Shown one piece after another: positions 19,063-27,548 of a stretch of DNA of 64,000 nucleotides. The translations under genes were made by a program, and so were the position numbers. The DNA lies in NCBI GenBank assembly GCA_000299095.1, contig CP003809.1, positions 186,001-250,000 on the forward strand, read 5' to 3'. Source of the DNA: an alpha proteobacterium HIMB5 (GTDB lineage Bacteria > Pseudomonadota > Alphaproteobacteria > Pelagibacterales > Pelagibacteraceae). How positions within the stretch are numbered: position 1 is the first letter of the stretch; each line of letters begins with the position of its first letter. The notes beneath the pieces were generated by a model. The model made no database searches and was not told the origin of the DNA. It worked only from the letters and a program-made list of their open reading frames with translations.

Positions 19063-19437
19063 ATGACAAATTTTGAAAAAGTAAAAATATTTATGGAAAC
19101 TTTTGGACAAGAAGTAAAAAGTAAACCATCTTTGAGTTCTGAAAAAATTAATAGTTTAAGACTTTCCCTGATACATGAAGAGTTAGATGAACTTAATAAA
19201 GCTATACAAGATAAAGATATTGTTGAGGTAGCAGATGCATTAACAGACATATTGTATGTCACTTATGGAGCTGGCCATGCATTTGGCATTAATTTAGATC
19301 AATGTTTTAATGAAGTTCAGAATTCTAACATGAGTAAATTAGGAGATGATGGAAAACCAATTTACAATGAAAATGGAAAAGTGATGAAAGGTCCTAATTA
19401 TTTCAAGCCCGATTTATCAAAGTATATCAAAAGCTAA
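19063..19437 (+). CDS. MazG/HisE-like nucleotide pyrophosphohydrolase
   Basis: A small all-alpha NTP-pyrophosphatase-like protein of 124 residues. The metal-binding pattern is visible as HEELDELNKAI followed by DIVEVADALTDILYVTYGAGHAFGI, the EExxE ... ExxD arrangement of the MazG superfamily. Such proteins hydrolyse nucleoside triphosphates or related compounds, but the substrate is unknown here. It is not a fused HisE and the neighbours (fumC, ygfZ) give no pathway clue. Preceded by a good AGGAG ribosome site (19053-19057). Its last 11 nt overlap the convergent ygfZ gene. Confidence 0.8.
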   Translation: MTNFEKVKIFMETFGQEVKSKPSLSSEKINSLRLSLIHEELDELNKAIQDKDIVEVADALTDILYVTYGAGHAFGINLDQCFNEVQNSNMSKLGDDGKPIYNENGKVMKGPNYFKPDLSKYIKS

Positions 19438-20314
19438 TCCAATCTGGCTTATTTATTTTTAACGATCCATTTTTAGTATTTAGATTTGCGTTATCTAAAT
19501 TTAATTCTTTAAATTTAATTAGTCCAAATGGATAATTGCCATCAATTAAAATTTTTCCAATTTCTTTACCTTCAAAATTAATGATATCATTCTCTTTAAC
19601 TGAACCATTAATGAGATCTAAAGAAAATAATCTTTTTGATAGTTTGTCCTTATGCTTAATTCTGGCTGTATTTTCTTGTCCTACAAAACATCCTTTTTTA
19701 TAATCAATGCCATTAAGCTCTTCATAATTACATTCGATACCAAAAAGTTTATTTTGTAATTTATTCAAGCCCAAGGGTACAATTCCTAATTTATGAGATA
19801 ATGTATAATATTCAGATTTATCAGAGCTTTTTAGTTTAAGTTTTTTTAAAGATAAATAGAGTTTTTCCAAATTGATAATAAGCCTTGCTCCCAGTTCCTG
19901 GTTTCTTGGATCTAGTAAAATTGGATCCTCTCTGTATTTAATAGTATTACCTAAAAATTGCTTTGCATCATTAAATTTTAAAAATTTTTTTAAGCTAAAA
20001 GCTGCTACTACAAATTCATTACTTAAATTCATCAAATCTACTTTTGATCTTAATTTATATAGATTTAATTGTTTAAATAACTCTTCTGATTGAGATTTTT
20101 CACAATCTATAAAATAACCAGATTTGTGTTTAATTATAATAAACTCAAAGAGAAATTTTCCTTGAGGAGTTAGTAGAGATGCAAAACAACTATTATCATC
20201 TTTTACTTTTGATAGATCATTACTTACTAGATTTTGTAAAAATTCATAACAGTCATCTCCTGAGATATATAAAATTGATCTATCTTCTAGTATGTAAACT
20301 TTTTCATTATTCAT
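19427..20314 (-). CDS. ygfZ: folate-binding YgfZ-type protein
   Basis: YgfZ/IBA57 proteins resemble the T-protein of the glycine cleavage system and use folate to help maintain iron-sulfur enzymes. The 295-residue product shows the signature KKGCFVGQE with the conserved cysteine, and N-terminal YISGDDCYEFLQNLVSNDLSKV typical of the family. It lacks the catalytic features of true GcvT, which is encoded separately at 54682. The start is ATG, 43 nt from the divergent dihydroorotase. Confidence 0.9.
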   Translation of the reverse strand: MNNEKVYILEDRSILYISGDDCYEFLQNLVSNDLSKVKDDNSCFASLLTPQGKFLFEFIIIKHKSGYFIDCEKSQSEELFKQLNLYKLRSKVDLMNLSNEFVVAAFSLKKFLKFNDAKQFLGNTIKYREDPILLDPRNQELGARLIINLEKLYLSLKKLKLKSSDKSEYYTLSHKLGIVPLGLNKLQNKLFGIECNYEELNGIDYKKGCFVGQENTARIKHKDKLSKRLFSLDLINGSVKENDIINFEGKEIGKILIDGNYPFGLIKFKELNLDNANLNTKNGSLKINKPDWISF

Positions 20315-20357
20315 GATTGAACGATTAATGATTATAATATAGGAACTAAATCACAAA

Positions 20358-21665
20358 ATGTTAGATTTAATTATTAAAAATGGTGAGTGTTATATTGATG
20401 GAAATTTACAAAAAGTAGATATTGCAATAAAAGATGGCTCAATCCATAACATTGGAAAAGTAGATGAAGAGGCAAATGAAATTTATGATGCTAAAAACCA
20501 AACAGTTTTGCCAGGCTGTATAGATACACAAACTCATTTTAGAGAACCAGGATCAACTGATACTGAAGATCTACACTCAGGAAGCAGAGCTGCAATAGCA
20601 GGGGGTATCACGGCAGTTTTTGAAATGCCAAATACAAATCCACCTACATCAAACAAAAAAGAATTTCAAAGAAAGTTAGATCTTGCAAAAAATAGAATGT
20701 ATTGCAATTACGCGTTTTATTTTGGTGCTACAGCTGATAACGCAAATGAATTAGCTGATTTAAAAAACTTAGAGGGGTGTTGTGGAATAAAATTATTTGC
20801 TGGATCATCAACAGGAAACTTATTAGTAGCTAATGAAAAAGATATAGAAACAGTTTTTCAAAATGCCTCAAAGGTAGTTTCAGTTCATTCTGAGGATGAA
20901 GAAATTCTCATTAGAAATAAAAAACTTATTAAGAATGGCGATGTTCATTCACATCCAGTTTGGAGGAGTGAAGAATGCGCAATCTCATCCACAAGAAGAA
21001 TTGTTAGAATTGCAGAAAGATATAAAAAAAAAGCACACATACTCCATGTTACAACAAAACAAGAAGTTGATTTTTTATCACAACATAAAGGGGATATAAC
21101 TTTTGAAATTACTCCACAGCATTTAACAATTTTCGCTCCTGATTGTTATGACAAACTTGGAACTTATGCTCAGATGAATCCTCCATTAAGAGATAAATCA
21201 CATTATGATCGATTATGGTATGCAGTTAAAAATAATATGAATGATACAATTGGATCAGACCACGCTCCTCATTTAAAAGTTAACAAAGATAAAAAATATC
21301 CAAATTCTCCATCTGGAATGCCTGGTGTTCAAACATTAATGCCAGTAATGTTAAATCATATTAATGAAGGTAGATTATCTCTTACTCAATTAATTAATTT
21401 AGTATGTGAAAATCCAGTTAAAATTTTTGGTATCCAAAACAAAGGTTTTATCAGAGTAGGCTATGATGCAGATTTCACAATTGTTGATATGAATAAAACT
21501 ATTAAAATTGAAAATAAAAAAATTGAAAGTAAGTGTGGTTGGTCACCTTTTGATGGTTTTGAGTTTAAAGGAACTCCAGTAGCAACGATCATTGCAGGTA
21601 ATATTAAGATGAAAAACGGAGAAATTATTGGAGAACCGGATGGTACCTCACTTCACTTTAGTTAA
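20358..21665 (+). CDS. pyrC: dihydroorotase (class I)
   Basis: Zinc amidohydrolase that cyclises carbamoyl-aspartate to dihydroorotate in pyrimidine synthesis. The 435-residue product has the metal motif DTQTHFREPG, an aspartate/asparagine-rich EMPNTNPPT substrate loop, VHSEDEE, HILHVTTKQE and GSDHAPH with the catalytic aspartate. These fit class I dihydroorotase; allantoinase or dihydropyrimidinase are related but less consistent with FREPG and NTNPPT. No other pyrimidine gene is adjacent. Its end overlaps the convergent SMR gene by 8 nt. Confidence 0.9.
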   Translation: MLDLIIKNGECYIDGNLQKVDIAIKDGSIHNIGKVDEEANEIYDAKNQTVLPGCIDTQTHFREPGSTDTEDLHSGSRAAIAGGITAVFEMPNTNPPTSNKKEFQRKLDLAKNRMYCNYAFYFGATADNANELADLKNLEGCCGIKLFAGSSTGNLLVANEKDIETVFQNASKVVSVHSEDEEILIRNKKLIKNGDVHSHPVWRSEECAISSTRRIVRIAERYKKKAHILHVTTKQEVDFLSQHKGDITFEITPQHLTIFAPDCYDKLGTYAQMNPPLRDKSHYDRLWYAVKNNMNDTIGSDHAPHLKVNKDKKYPNSPSGMPGVQTLMPVMLNHINEGRLSLTQLINLVCENPVKIFGIQNKGFIRVGYDADFTIVDMNKTIKIENKKIESKCGWSPFDGFEFKGTPVATIIAGNIKMKNGEIIGEPDGTSLHFS

Positions 21666-21990
21666 GTTTTACAGCAAAACTATTAACTAGAATAACACCT
21701 AGGACAATTAGAAATAATCCAACAATAGCTTGCCAAGCTAAAGTTTGTTTAAAGAAAAAATATCCAAGAATTGCAATTGTAAATACACCAAGTCCACTCC
21801 ATGTAGCATAAACAATAGCAATAGGTATTTTATCCATTACAAATGTCATTAAGTAAAAAGATGTTAAATAAAATAATGCAAGACAAACAGTAGGTAAAAC
21901 TCTTGTAAAGTTATTTGATACTGGAAGCAACATTGTACCAGCTACTTCACAAAAGATAGCAACTAATAAAATTGCGTATGTTTTAACCAT
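21658..21990 (-). CDS. small multidrug resistance (SMR) family transporter
   Basis: A 110-residue inner-membrane protein with four hydrophobic helices, dimeric in the family. The first helix carries AIFCEVAGT with the essential glutamate, and the middle has AIVYATWSGLGVFTIAILGYFFFKQTLAWQA, which is the SMR signature. Members export cationic drugs or guanidinium; the substrate cannot be told from the sequence. It starts 8 nt before the stop of the upstream CoA ligase gene, so they are likely co-transcribed. Confidence 0.9.
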   Translation of the reverse strand: MVKTYAILLVAIFCEVAGTMLLPVSNNFTRVLPTVCLALFYLTSFYLMTFVMDKIPIAIVYATWSGLGVFTIAILGYFFFKQTLAWQAIVGLFLIVLGVILVNSFAVKLN

Positions 21991-23884
21991 TATTTAAAAT
22001 TTTATTATCAATAAGATCTTGTTTTATCTCATCAAGAATTGCTGGATCATCAATTGTTGGTGGCATTTTATATTCAACATTATCTGCAATCTTTCTTATT
22101 GTACCTCGTAAAATCTTGCCTGATCTTGTTTTTGGTAATCTTTTAATCACGATAGCAACTTTAAATGCCGCAACGGGACCAATTTTTTCTCTTACCATTT
22201 GGATACATTCTTTAGATATAGTTTCATTATCTTTATCAACACCTGCTTTTAAAACTAATAAACCAATGGGCAGTTGACCCTTTAACTTATCTGTAATACC
22301 AAGAACTGCGCATTCAGCTACAGACTGATGTTCTGACAAAACTTCTTCAATTGCTCCTGTTGATAATCTATGGCCAGCTACATTAATAATATCATCTGTT
22401 CTGGACATGATCCAAATATAACCTTCATCATCAATATGCCCTGCATCATAAGTTTGATAATAACCTGGATAATTGCTCATGTAATTTTCCTCATATCTTT
22501 TATCTGCATTCCAAAGTGTTGGAAATGTTCCAGGAGGTAATGGAAGTTTTACGACAATATCTCCCATTTCGTTTGGCTTTGCTAAAGTTTGGTCTGATTT
22601 GATGATTTGAACATCGTAACCTGGGACAGCTTTACATGCTGAACCATATTTTGTTTTCATCATTTCAATTCCAGTACAATTTGAACTAATTGCCCAACTA
22701 GTCTCTGTTTGCCACCAGTGGTCTATCACTGGAACTTTAAGTAAATTTTCTGCCCATTTGATTGTATCTGGGTCTGCTCTTTCTCCAGCTAGAAATAAAC
22801 TTTCAAAACAATCTAAATTATATTTTGAAAAGAATTTTCCTTCAGGATCCTCTTTTTTAATTGCTCTAAATGCTGTAGGCGCTGTAAATAAAGATTTTAC
22901 ATTGTACTCTGATATTATTCTCCAAAACGTACCTGCATCTGGAGTTCCTACTGGCTTACCTTCAAATAGTACTGTGGTGCATCCTTTGAACAAAGGCGCA
23001 TACACTATATAAGAGTGACCAACAATCCAACCTATATCACTTGCTGACCACCAAATATCATCTTCATCAATGTTATAAATATTTTTCATTGTCCATTTGA
23101 GAGCAACAATATGTCCACCAATATCTCTTACAATTCCTTTTGGAGTTCCAGTGGTTCCAGAAGTATAGAGTATGTAAGCATAATCATTTGAATTTATTTC
23201 AACACAATCATGATCACTTGCATTTGAAAGTGACTCTTCCCAGCTAATTTCTAATGGAGCATTAAGCTTTACTTCATGACCTGGTCTTTGAAATAAAATC
23301 ATTTTATTTATTTTATGTTTTGCTTGTTTGATTGCTTCATCTACAAGAGGTTTATATTCAACAGTCCTTCCTGGCTCAAAACCACATGATGCTGTAACTA
23401 AAAGCTTAGCTTTACTATCATCAATTCTACTTGCTAACTCATTAGATGCAAAACCACCAAAGACTACAGAGTGAATTGCTCCTATTCTGGCACACGCAAG
23501 CATTGCAATGACTGCTTCCGGGATCATTGGCATATAAATTATAACCCTATCTCCCTTTTTAACTTCTTGATTTGATAAAGCCCCAGCAAATTTTGAAACT
23601 TTTGACCTTAATTCTTCGTAAGTGAACTTATTTTTATTACCTGTAATTGGACTATCGTAGATTAAAGCAGTTTTTTTTCCTTTACCGTGATCAATATGAA
23701 AATCTAATGCGTTATAACAAGTGTTAGTTACCCCATCTTCGTACCATTTATAAAATGGTGGGTTGGATTTGTTTAAAATTTTAGAGGGTTTTTTAAACCA
23801 AAAGATATCATTTGCTGCTTCCTTCCAAAAATTTTCAGGTTCTTTAATGGATTTTTCATAAATTTTACTAAATTTGTCTGACAT
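21983..23884 (-). CDS. prpE: propionate/acetate-CoA ligase (PrpE/Acs family)
   Basis: AMP-forming acyl-CoA synthetase that activates propionate or acetate through an acyl-adenylate. The 633-residue protein has ILYTSGTTGTPKGIV (P-loop), WWSASDIGWIVGHSYIVYAPL, DHWWQTETSWAI, MSRTDDIINVAGHRLSTGAIEE and the C-terminal KTRSGKILRG with the acetylatable catalytic lysine. FEPGRTVEYKPLVDEA is closer to the propionyl-CoA synthetase branch than to Acs, but the substrate is an inference. It diverges from proteorhodopsin across a 214-nt control region. Confidence 0.85.
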   Translation of the reverse strand: MSDKFSKIYEKSIKEPENFWKEAANDIFWFKKPSKILNKSNPPFYKWYEDGVTNTCYNALDFHIDHGKGKKTALIYDSPITGNKNKFTYEELRSKVSKFAGALSNQEVKKGDRVIIYMPMIPEAVIAMLACARIGAIHSVVFGGFASNELASRIDDSKAKLLVTASCGFEPGRTVEYKPLVDEAIKQAKHKINKMILFQRPGHEVKLNAPLEISWEESLSNASDHDCVEINSNDYAYILYTSGTTGTPKGIVRDIGGHIVALKWTMKNIYNIDEDDIWWSASDIGWIVGHSYIVYAPLFKGCTTVLFEGKPVGTPDAGTFWRIISEYNVKSLFTAPTAFRAIKKEDPEGKFFSKYNLDCFESLFLAGERADPDTIKWAENLLKVPVIDHWWQTETSWAISSNCTGIEMMKTKYGSACKAVPGYDVQIIKSDQTLAKPNEMGDIVVKLPLPPGTFPTLWNADKRYEENYMSNYPGYYQTYDAGHIDDEGYIWIMSRTDDIINVAGHRLSTGAIEEVLSEHQSVAECAVLGITDKLKGQLPIGLLVLKAGVDKDNETISKECIQMVREKIGPVAAFKVAIVIKRLPKTRSGKILRGTIRKIADNVEYKMPPTIDDPAILDEIKQDLIDNKILNNG

Positions 23885-24029
23885 ACTGAATTTGATTCGA
23901 TTTTACTTTTTTTTAAGATTTTTAACTTTAAAATTGTATTTAAATTTAAAAAACAAGTAAAATCAACGAAAAATAATCAAATTAAGTCTTCAATAAACTA
24001 GATTTATTTGCTATTTAACCCCAACTTTG

Positions 24030-24092
24030 GCTTAGGGAAGCCTAAGCTTAGTTTATATAAACTAAATAAATAAAAACTAACGAAAGAGGGAG
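24030..24092 (+). promoter_or_regulatory. proteorhodopsin leader: two adjacent inverted repeats and a strong ribosome site
   Basis: A 7-bp hairpin GCTTAGG-GAAG-CCTAAGC (24030-24047) is followed directly by a perfect 18-nt palindrome TTAGTTTATATAAACTAA (24048-24065). A purine-rich ribosome site GAGGGAG (24086-24092) then lies seven bases before the ATG. The palindrome contains a TATATA that could serve as a -10 element, but I find no well-spaced -35. The repeats could bind a regulator or stabilise the mRNA 5' end; neither can be decided from sequence. Confidence 0.5.
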
Positions 24093-24098
24093 TTTTTT

Positions 24099-24866
24099 AT
24101 GAAAAAACTTAAATTGTTTGCTCTTACAGCTGTTGCTCTTATGGGTGTTACAGGTGTAGCAAACGCTGAAACTGTCATGTTAGCACAGGATGATTTCGTA
24201 GGAATTTCATTTTGGCTAGTATCAATGGCATGTTTAGCTTCTACTGTATTCTTCTTCTTAGAAAGAAGTTCAGTACCGGCTGGATGGAGAGTTTCAATGA
24301 CAGTTGCTGGTCTAGTAACTGGTATTGCATTCGTACACTACATGTACATGAGAGATGTATGGATCATGACTGGTGACTCACCAACTGTATACAGATACAT
24401 TGACTGGTTAATTACAGTACCTTTACTAATGCTTGAGTTCTACTTTGTATTAGCAGCAGTAAACAAATCAGATTCAGGAATTTTCTGGAGACTGATGATT
24501 GGTACATTAGTAATGCTTGTAGGTGGATACTTAGGAGAAGCTGGATACATCAACGCTACACTTGGTTTCATAATCGGTATGGCTGGTTGGGTATACATCT
24601 TATATGAAGTATTCTCTGGTGAAGCAGGTAAAAGAGCTGCTAAGAGTGGAAACAAAGCACTTGTTACTGCTTTTGGTGCGATGAGAATGATCGTTACTGT
24701 AGGTTGGGCTATCTACCCATTAGGTTACATTTTTGGTTACCTAACAGGTGGTGTAGATGCTAACTCACTAAACGTGATTTACAACGCAGCTGACTTCTTG
24801 AACAAGATCGCTTTCGGTCTAATCATTTGGGCAGCGGCTATGCAACAACCTGGTAGAGCTAAGTAA
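24099..24866 (+). CDS. green-absorbing proteorhodopsin (light-driven proton pump)
   Basis: Retinal-binding seven-helix proton pump of the inner membrane. The 255-residue precursor has a cleavable signal (to about residue 23, GVANA). Functional residues are all present: His80 in FVHYMYMRD, proton acceptor Asp102 in RYIDW, spectral-tuning Leu110 in VPLLMLEF, proton donor Glu113 and Schiff-base Lys236 in DFLNKIAFG. These correspond to His75, Asp97, Leu105, Glu108 and Lys231 of the reference protein; leucine at the tuning site indicates green absorption. Codon use differs from neighbours: all 8 Asn are AAC and 12 of 13 Tyr are TAC, pointing to very high expression. No carotenoid or retinal synthesis gene is beside it. 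A strong terminator follows. Confidence 0.98.
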   Translation: MKKLKLFALTAVALMGVTGVANAETVMLAQDDFVGISFWLVSMACLASTVFFFLERSSVPAGWRVSMTVAGLVTGIAFVHYMYMRDVWIMTGDSPTVYRYIDWLITVPLLMLEFYFVLAAVNKSDSGIFWRLMIGTLVMLVGGYLGEAGYINATLGFIIGMAGWVYILYEVFSGEAGKRAAKSGNKALVTAFGAMRMIVTVGWAIYPLGYIFGYLTGGVDANSLNVIYNAADFLNKIAFGLIIWAAAMQQPGRAK

Positions 24867-24893
24867 TAAGTTTTACTAAGTTTAAATTTTAAG

Positions 24894-24934
24894 ATAGGGC
24901 AGGTATGTAACCACATACTTGCCCTATTTTTTTT
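24894..24934 (+). terminator. rho-independent terminator after proteorhodopsin
   Basis: A 15-bp stem (24894-24908 with 24913-24927, one G-T wobble) built from ATAGGGCAGGTATGT closes on an AACC loop and runs into eight T residues (24927-24934). It is the strongest intrinsic terminator in the window and separates the highly expressed proteorhodopsin from the ferredoxin gene that starts 18 nt downstream. Confidence 0.93.
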
Positions 24935-24952
24935 ACATACTATATATAATTC

Positions 24953-25273
24953 ATGACTAAGATAAATTACATCACACACGATAATCAAACTCATTCAATA
25001 AATGTTCAAAATGGACTCACAGTGATGGAAGGTGCTGTTCAAAATGATATTCCAGGGATTGATGCTGACTGTGGTGGTGGTATGGCGTGTGCAACTTGCC
25101 ATGTTTATGTAAATGAGGAATGGTTAGATAAACTTCCTGCAAAAGAAGATGGTGAAGAGGATATGCTTGATATGGCTTTTGAACCAAAACAAAATAGTAG
25201 ACTAAGTTGTCAATTAATTGTTTCAGATGAACTAGAGGGTTTAACTGTCAACATACCTTCAAAACAGGGATAA
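24953..25273 (+). CDS. 2Fe-2S ferredoxin, adrenodoxin type
   Basis: Small electron carrier of 106 residues. The cluster ligands appear as [15 protein letters not shown] (C-x5-C-x2-C) with the fourth cysteine in RLSCQLIV, the arrangement of vertebrate-type/Isc ferredoxins. Its stop overlaps the start of the FNR-like reductase by one base, so reductase and ferredoxin probably work as a pair. It lies just after the proteorhodopsin terminator and may depend on read-through or a promoter within the short gap. The partner enzyme it feeds is not visible here. Confidence 0.93.
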   Translation: MTKINYITHDNQTHSINVQNGLTVMEGAVQNDIPGIDADCGGGMACATCHVYVNEEWLDKLPAKEDGEEDMLDMAFEPKQNSRLSCQLIVSDELEGLTVNIPSKQG

Positions 25274-26289
25274 TGATCAAAACAGATGTATTAATAATTG
25301 GAGCTGGTCCCACTGGTTTGTTTTGTGCTCATCAATTAGGTTTAATTGGATTAAAATGCGAAATAGTTGATAACCTTGATAAAGTTGGTGGCCAATGCAT
25401 AGAACTTTATCCTGACAAACCAATTTATGATATTCCTGCAGTGCCTGAATGTACCGGCGAAGAGTTAACAAATAATTTAATTAAACAGATTGAACCTTTT
25501 AAAGTTAAATTCCATTTAAACGATAGAGTTGAAGAAGTTAAAAAAAGTGGAAACAAATGGAATGTAAAAACAAATAATCAAAAAGAATTTGAAGTAGCAT
25601 CAATTGTGATTGCTGGTGGTGTTGGTTCATTTGAGCCAAGAAAATTTTCCATTAAAGAGAGTAAAAAATTTGAAGATAAAAATTTGTTTTATTCAGTAAG
25701 AGATAAATCAAAGTTTAAAGGAAAAAATGTTTCAATATTTGGTGGTGGGGACTCTGCTTTAGATTGGGCAATGGAACTTTCAAAAGAATGTAATATTAAT
25801 TTAATTCATAGAAGAGATGGTTTTAGTGGTGCTGAAGCAAGTGTTCAAAAAGTAAAAGATCTTGCAAGCACAGGTAAAATAAAACTTTTTACTAAATATC
25901 AATTAGATTCAATACAAGGTAATGGCTCAATAGAAAATATAAAAATAAAACATGATGATGGTGAAATTAAAGAATTAAAATCTGATTATGTATTAGGTTT
26001 TTTTGGATTAATAATGCAATTAGGTCCAATTCTAGAATGGGAATTAAATATCAATAAAAAAACAATCGAAGTTAACACTGAAAATTTTGAGACAAACAAA
26101 GAAGGTATTTTTGCTATTGGAGATATATGTTCTTATCCAGGTAAACTAAAACTAATATTATCAGGTTTTCATGAAGGTGCACTAGCTGCAAGAGGTTGTT
26201 TTAAATATGCTAGACCAGATGAAAAATTGCGATTTGAATTCACAACTACTTCTAAAGCAGCACAAGAAAGACTTGGTGTTAAAAAGTGA
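25273..26289 (+). CDS. ferredoxin-NADP+ reductase, thioredoxin-reductase-like type
   Basis: FAD enzyme of 338 residues that exchanges electrons between NADP(H) and ferredoxin. It has the FAD-binding GAGPTGLFCAHQLGL near the N-terminus, KVGGQCIELYPDKPIYDIP, the NADP-binding FGGGDSALDWA and FAIGDICSYPGKLKLILSGFHEGALAA near the C-terminus. It lacks the CxxC redox pair of thioredoxin reductases, which, with the adjacent ferredoxin, places it in the TrxR-like FNR group. Overlaps both neighbours by a few bases. Confidence 0.92.
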   Translation: MIKTDVLIIGAGPTGLFCAHQLGLIGLKCEIVDNLDKVGGQCIELYPDKPIYDIPAVPECTGEELTNNLIKQIEPFKVKFHLNDRVEEVKKSGNKWNVKTNNQKEFEVASIVIAGGVGSFEPRKFSIKESKKFEDKNLFYSVRDKSKFKGKNVSIFGGGDSALDWAMELSKECNINLIHRRDGFSGAEASVQKVKDLASTGKIKLFTKYQLDSIQGNGSIENIKIKHDDGEIKELKSDYVLGFFGLIMQLGPILEWELNINKKTIEVNTENFETNKEGIFAIGDICSYPGKLKLILSGFHEGALAARGCFKYARPDEKLRFEFTTTSKAAQERLGVKK

Positions 26290-26912
26290 TTGAGCTTTTG
26301 ACAGCCAATACTCCTAACGGAAAAAAAATAAGTATTATGTTAGAAGAGATTGGTTATGACTATAAAGTTACCTTTATTGATATTGGTAAAGATGATCAAT
26401 TTAAACCTGAATTTAAAAAGATAAGTCCATTCAGCAAAATACCTGTGATTAAAGATATTAAAAATAATAAAACAATTTTTGAATCTGGAGCAATATTAAT
26501 TTATTTAGGTGAAAAGAGTGGAAAGTTTTATAATGAAAAAGATAAAACAGAAATTAATCAGTGGTTAATGGCTCAAATGGGTTATGTAGGTCCCATGTTA
26601 GGGCAGCATCATCAATTCCATCATTACAATCCTGGTAAGAGTGAGTTTGGTGAACAGCGTTATTTCAAAATATCTAGAAGAATTTATGAAGAGCTTGATA
26701 CTAGATTAGAACAATCAAATTTTTTGGCTGGTGAAGATTATACTATTGCTGATATTGCAACCTTTCCATGGATTGCAAGACATGAGTGGCACGATATTGG
26801 TCTTAAAAATTACAAGAACTTATCGAGATGGTATTCTGAAATAGCATCAAGACCAGCAGTGATGAAAGGTTTTGATTTAATGAAAAGTGGTGAAGAAGTT
26901 CCTAAAGTTTAG
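26286..26912 (+). CDS. glutathione S-transferase family protein
   Basis: A 208-residue protein with an N-terminal thioredoxin-fold domain (ANTPNGKKISIMLEEIGYDYKV, then SPFSKIPVIKD and ESGAILIYLGEK) and an all-alpha C-terminal domain (DYTIADIATFPWIARHEW). The TPNG-K-I pattern resembles the YfcG/YghU group, which reduces disulfides with glutathione. Substrate unknown. Co-directional with FNR, overlapping by 4 nt, so it completes a small redox operon. Confidence 0.9.
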   Translation: MIELLTANTPNGKKISIMLEEIGYDYKVTFIDIGKDDQFKPEFKKISPFSKIPVIKDIKNNKTIFESGAILIYLGEKSGKFYNEKDKTEINQWLMAQMGYVGPMLGQHHQFHHYNPGKSEFGEQRYFKISRRIYEELDTRLEQSNFLAGEDYTIADIATFPWIARHEWHDIGLKNYKNLSRWYSEIASRPAVMKGFDLMKSGEEVPKV

Positions 26913-26914
26913 AC

Positions 26915-27466
26915 TTAGTCGTCTGCGTGAACTTTTTCCTCTTTTTCGTGTTTCTCTTGAGCGGCAATCGTATATTTAGCTACAGGTCTGGCCATAAGTC
27001 TTTTAAGGCCAATTGGATCAGCTGTATCTAGGCAGAAACCATAAGTTCCATCTTTAATTCTCATTAAAGCTTTATCAATTTCTGAAATTAATTTGATTTG
27101 TCTATTAATTGCTTTCATTTCCACATTTTTATCTAGATATGAATTTGCTTGATCCACAATATCAGCAGATATGCTGTTATCATCCATGCTTCCATTATAA
27201 AGAGCTTGATTATTAGCTTTCACTAATTCTTTTCTCCATTCTGTTAATCTCATTCTAAAAAATACCAAATGTTTTTCACACATGTATTTTTCAGTATCTT
27301 TTGGCTCATAAGTTTTTGAAATTTTAACTGGTCCTTTCGGTGCAACTATTTTTTTAGGTGCACCCTTGGGTTTTGCAGAAATTTTTGGTTTAGCAGAAAC
27401 TTTAGTTTTTGTTTTTGCTTTAGTTTTTGTAATTTTTTTCTTTTTTGTTTTAGTTGCTTTAGGCAT
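26915..27466 (-). CDS. dksA: DksA/TraR-family regulator with lysine/proline-rich N-terminal tail
   Basis: DksA-type proteins enter the RNA polymerase secondary channel and assist ppGpp control. The 183-residue product has a coiled-coil region (MRLTEWRKELVKANNQAL ... INRQIKLISEIDKALMRIKDG) and the C-terminal YGFCLDTADPIGLKRLMARPVAKYTIAAQE signature. Only one cysteine of the zinc finger remains, as in many alphaproteobacterial homologues. The first 50 or so residues are an unusual run of Lys, Thr, Pro and Ala (TKKKKITKTKAKTKTK) like a histone H1 tail. It diverges from the glycosyltransferase operon by 82 nt. Confidence 0.88.
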   Translation of the reverse strand: MPKATKTKKKKITKTKAKTKTKVSAKPKISAKPKGAPKKIVAPKGPVKISKTYEPKDTEKYMCEKHLVFFRMRLTEWRKELVKANNQALYNGSMDDNSISADIVDQANSYLDKNVEMKAINRQIKLISEIDKALMRIKDGTYGFCLDTADPIGLKRLMARPVAKYTIAAQEKHEKEEKVHADD

Positions 27467-27548
27467 TCTGTAAATTTTGAATTGTGGGAGTATATTCAGC
27501 AGATTATTAGTGTCAAGAAAGACTAATTATTGTAAAAAATATGGATTA

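Noticed and set aside
27477..27548. Upstream ATG extending the GT-C glycosyltransferase by 24 residues
   Set aside because: The added stretch has no family similarity or membrane helix and would reach to within 10 nt of the divergent dksA start, removing promoter space.
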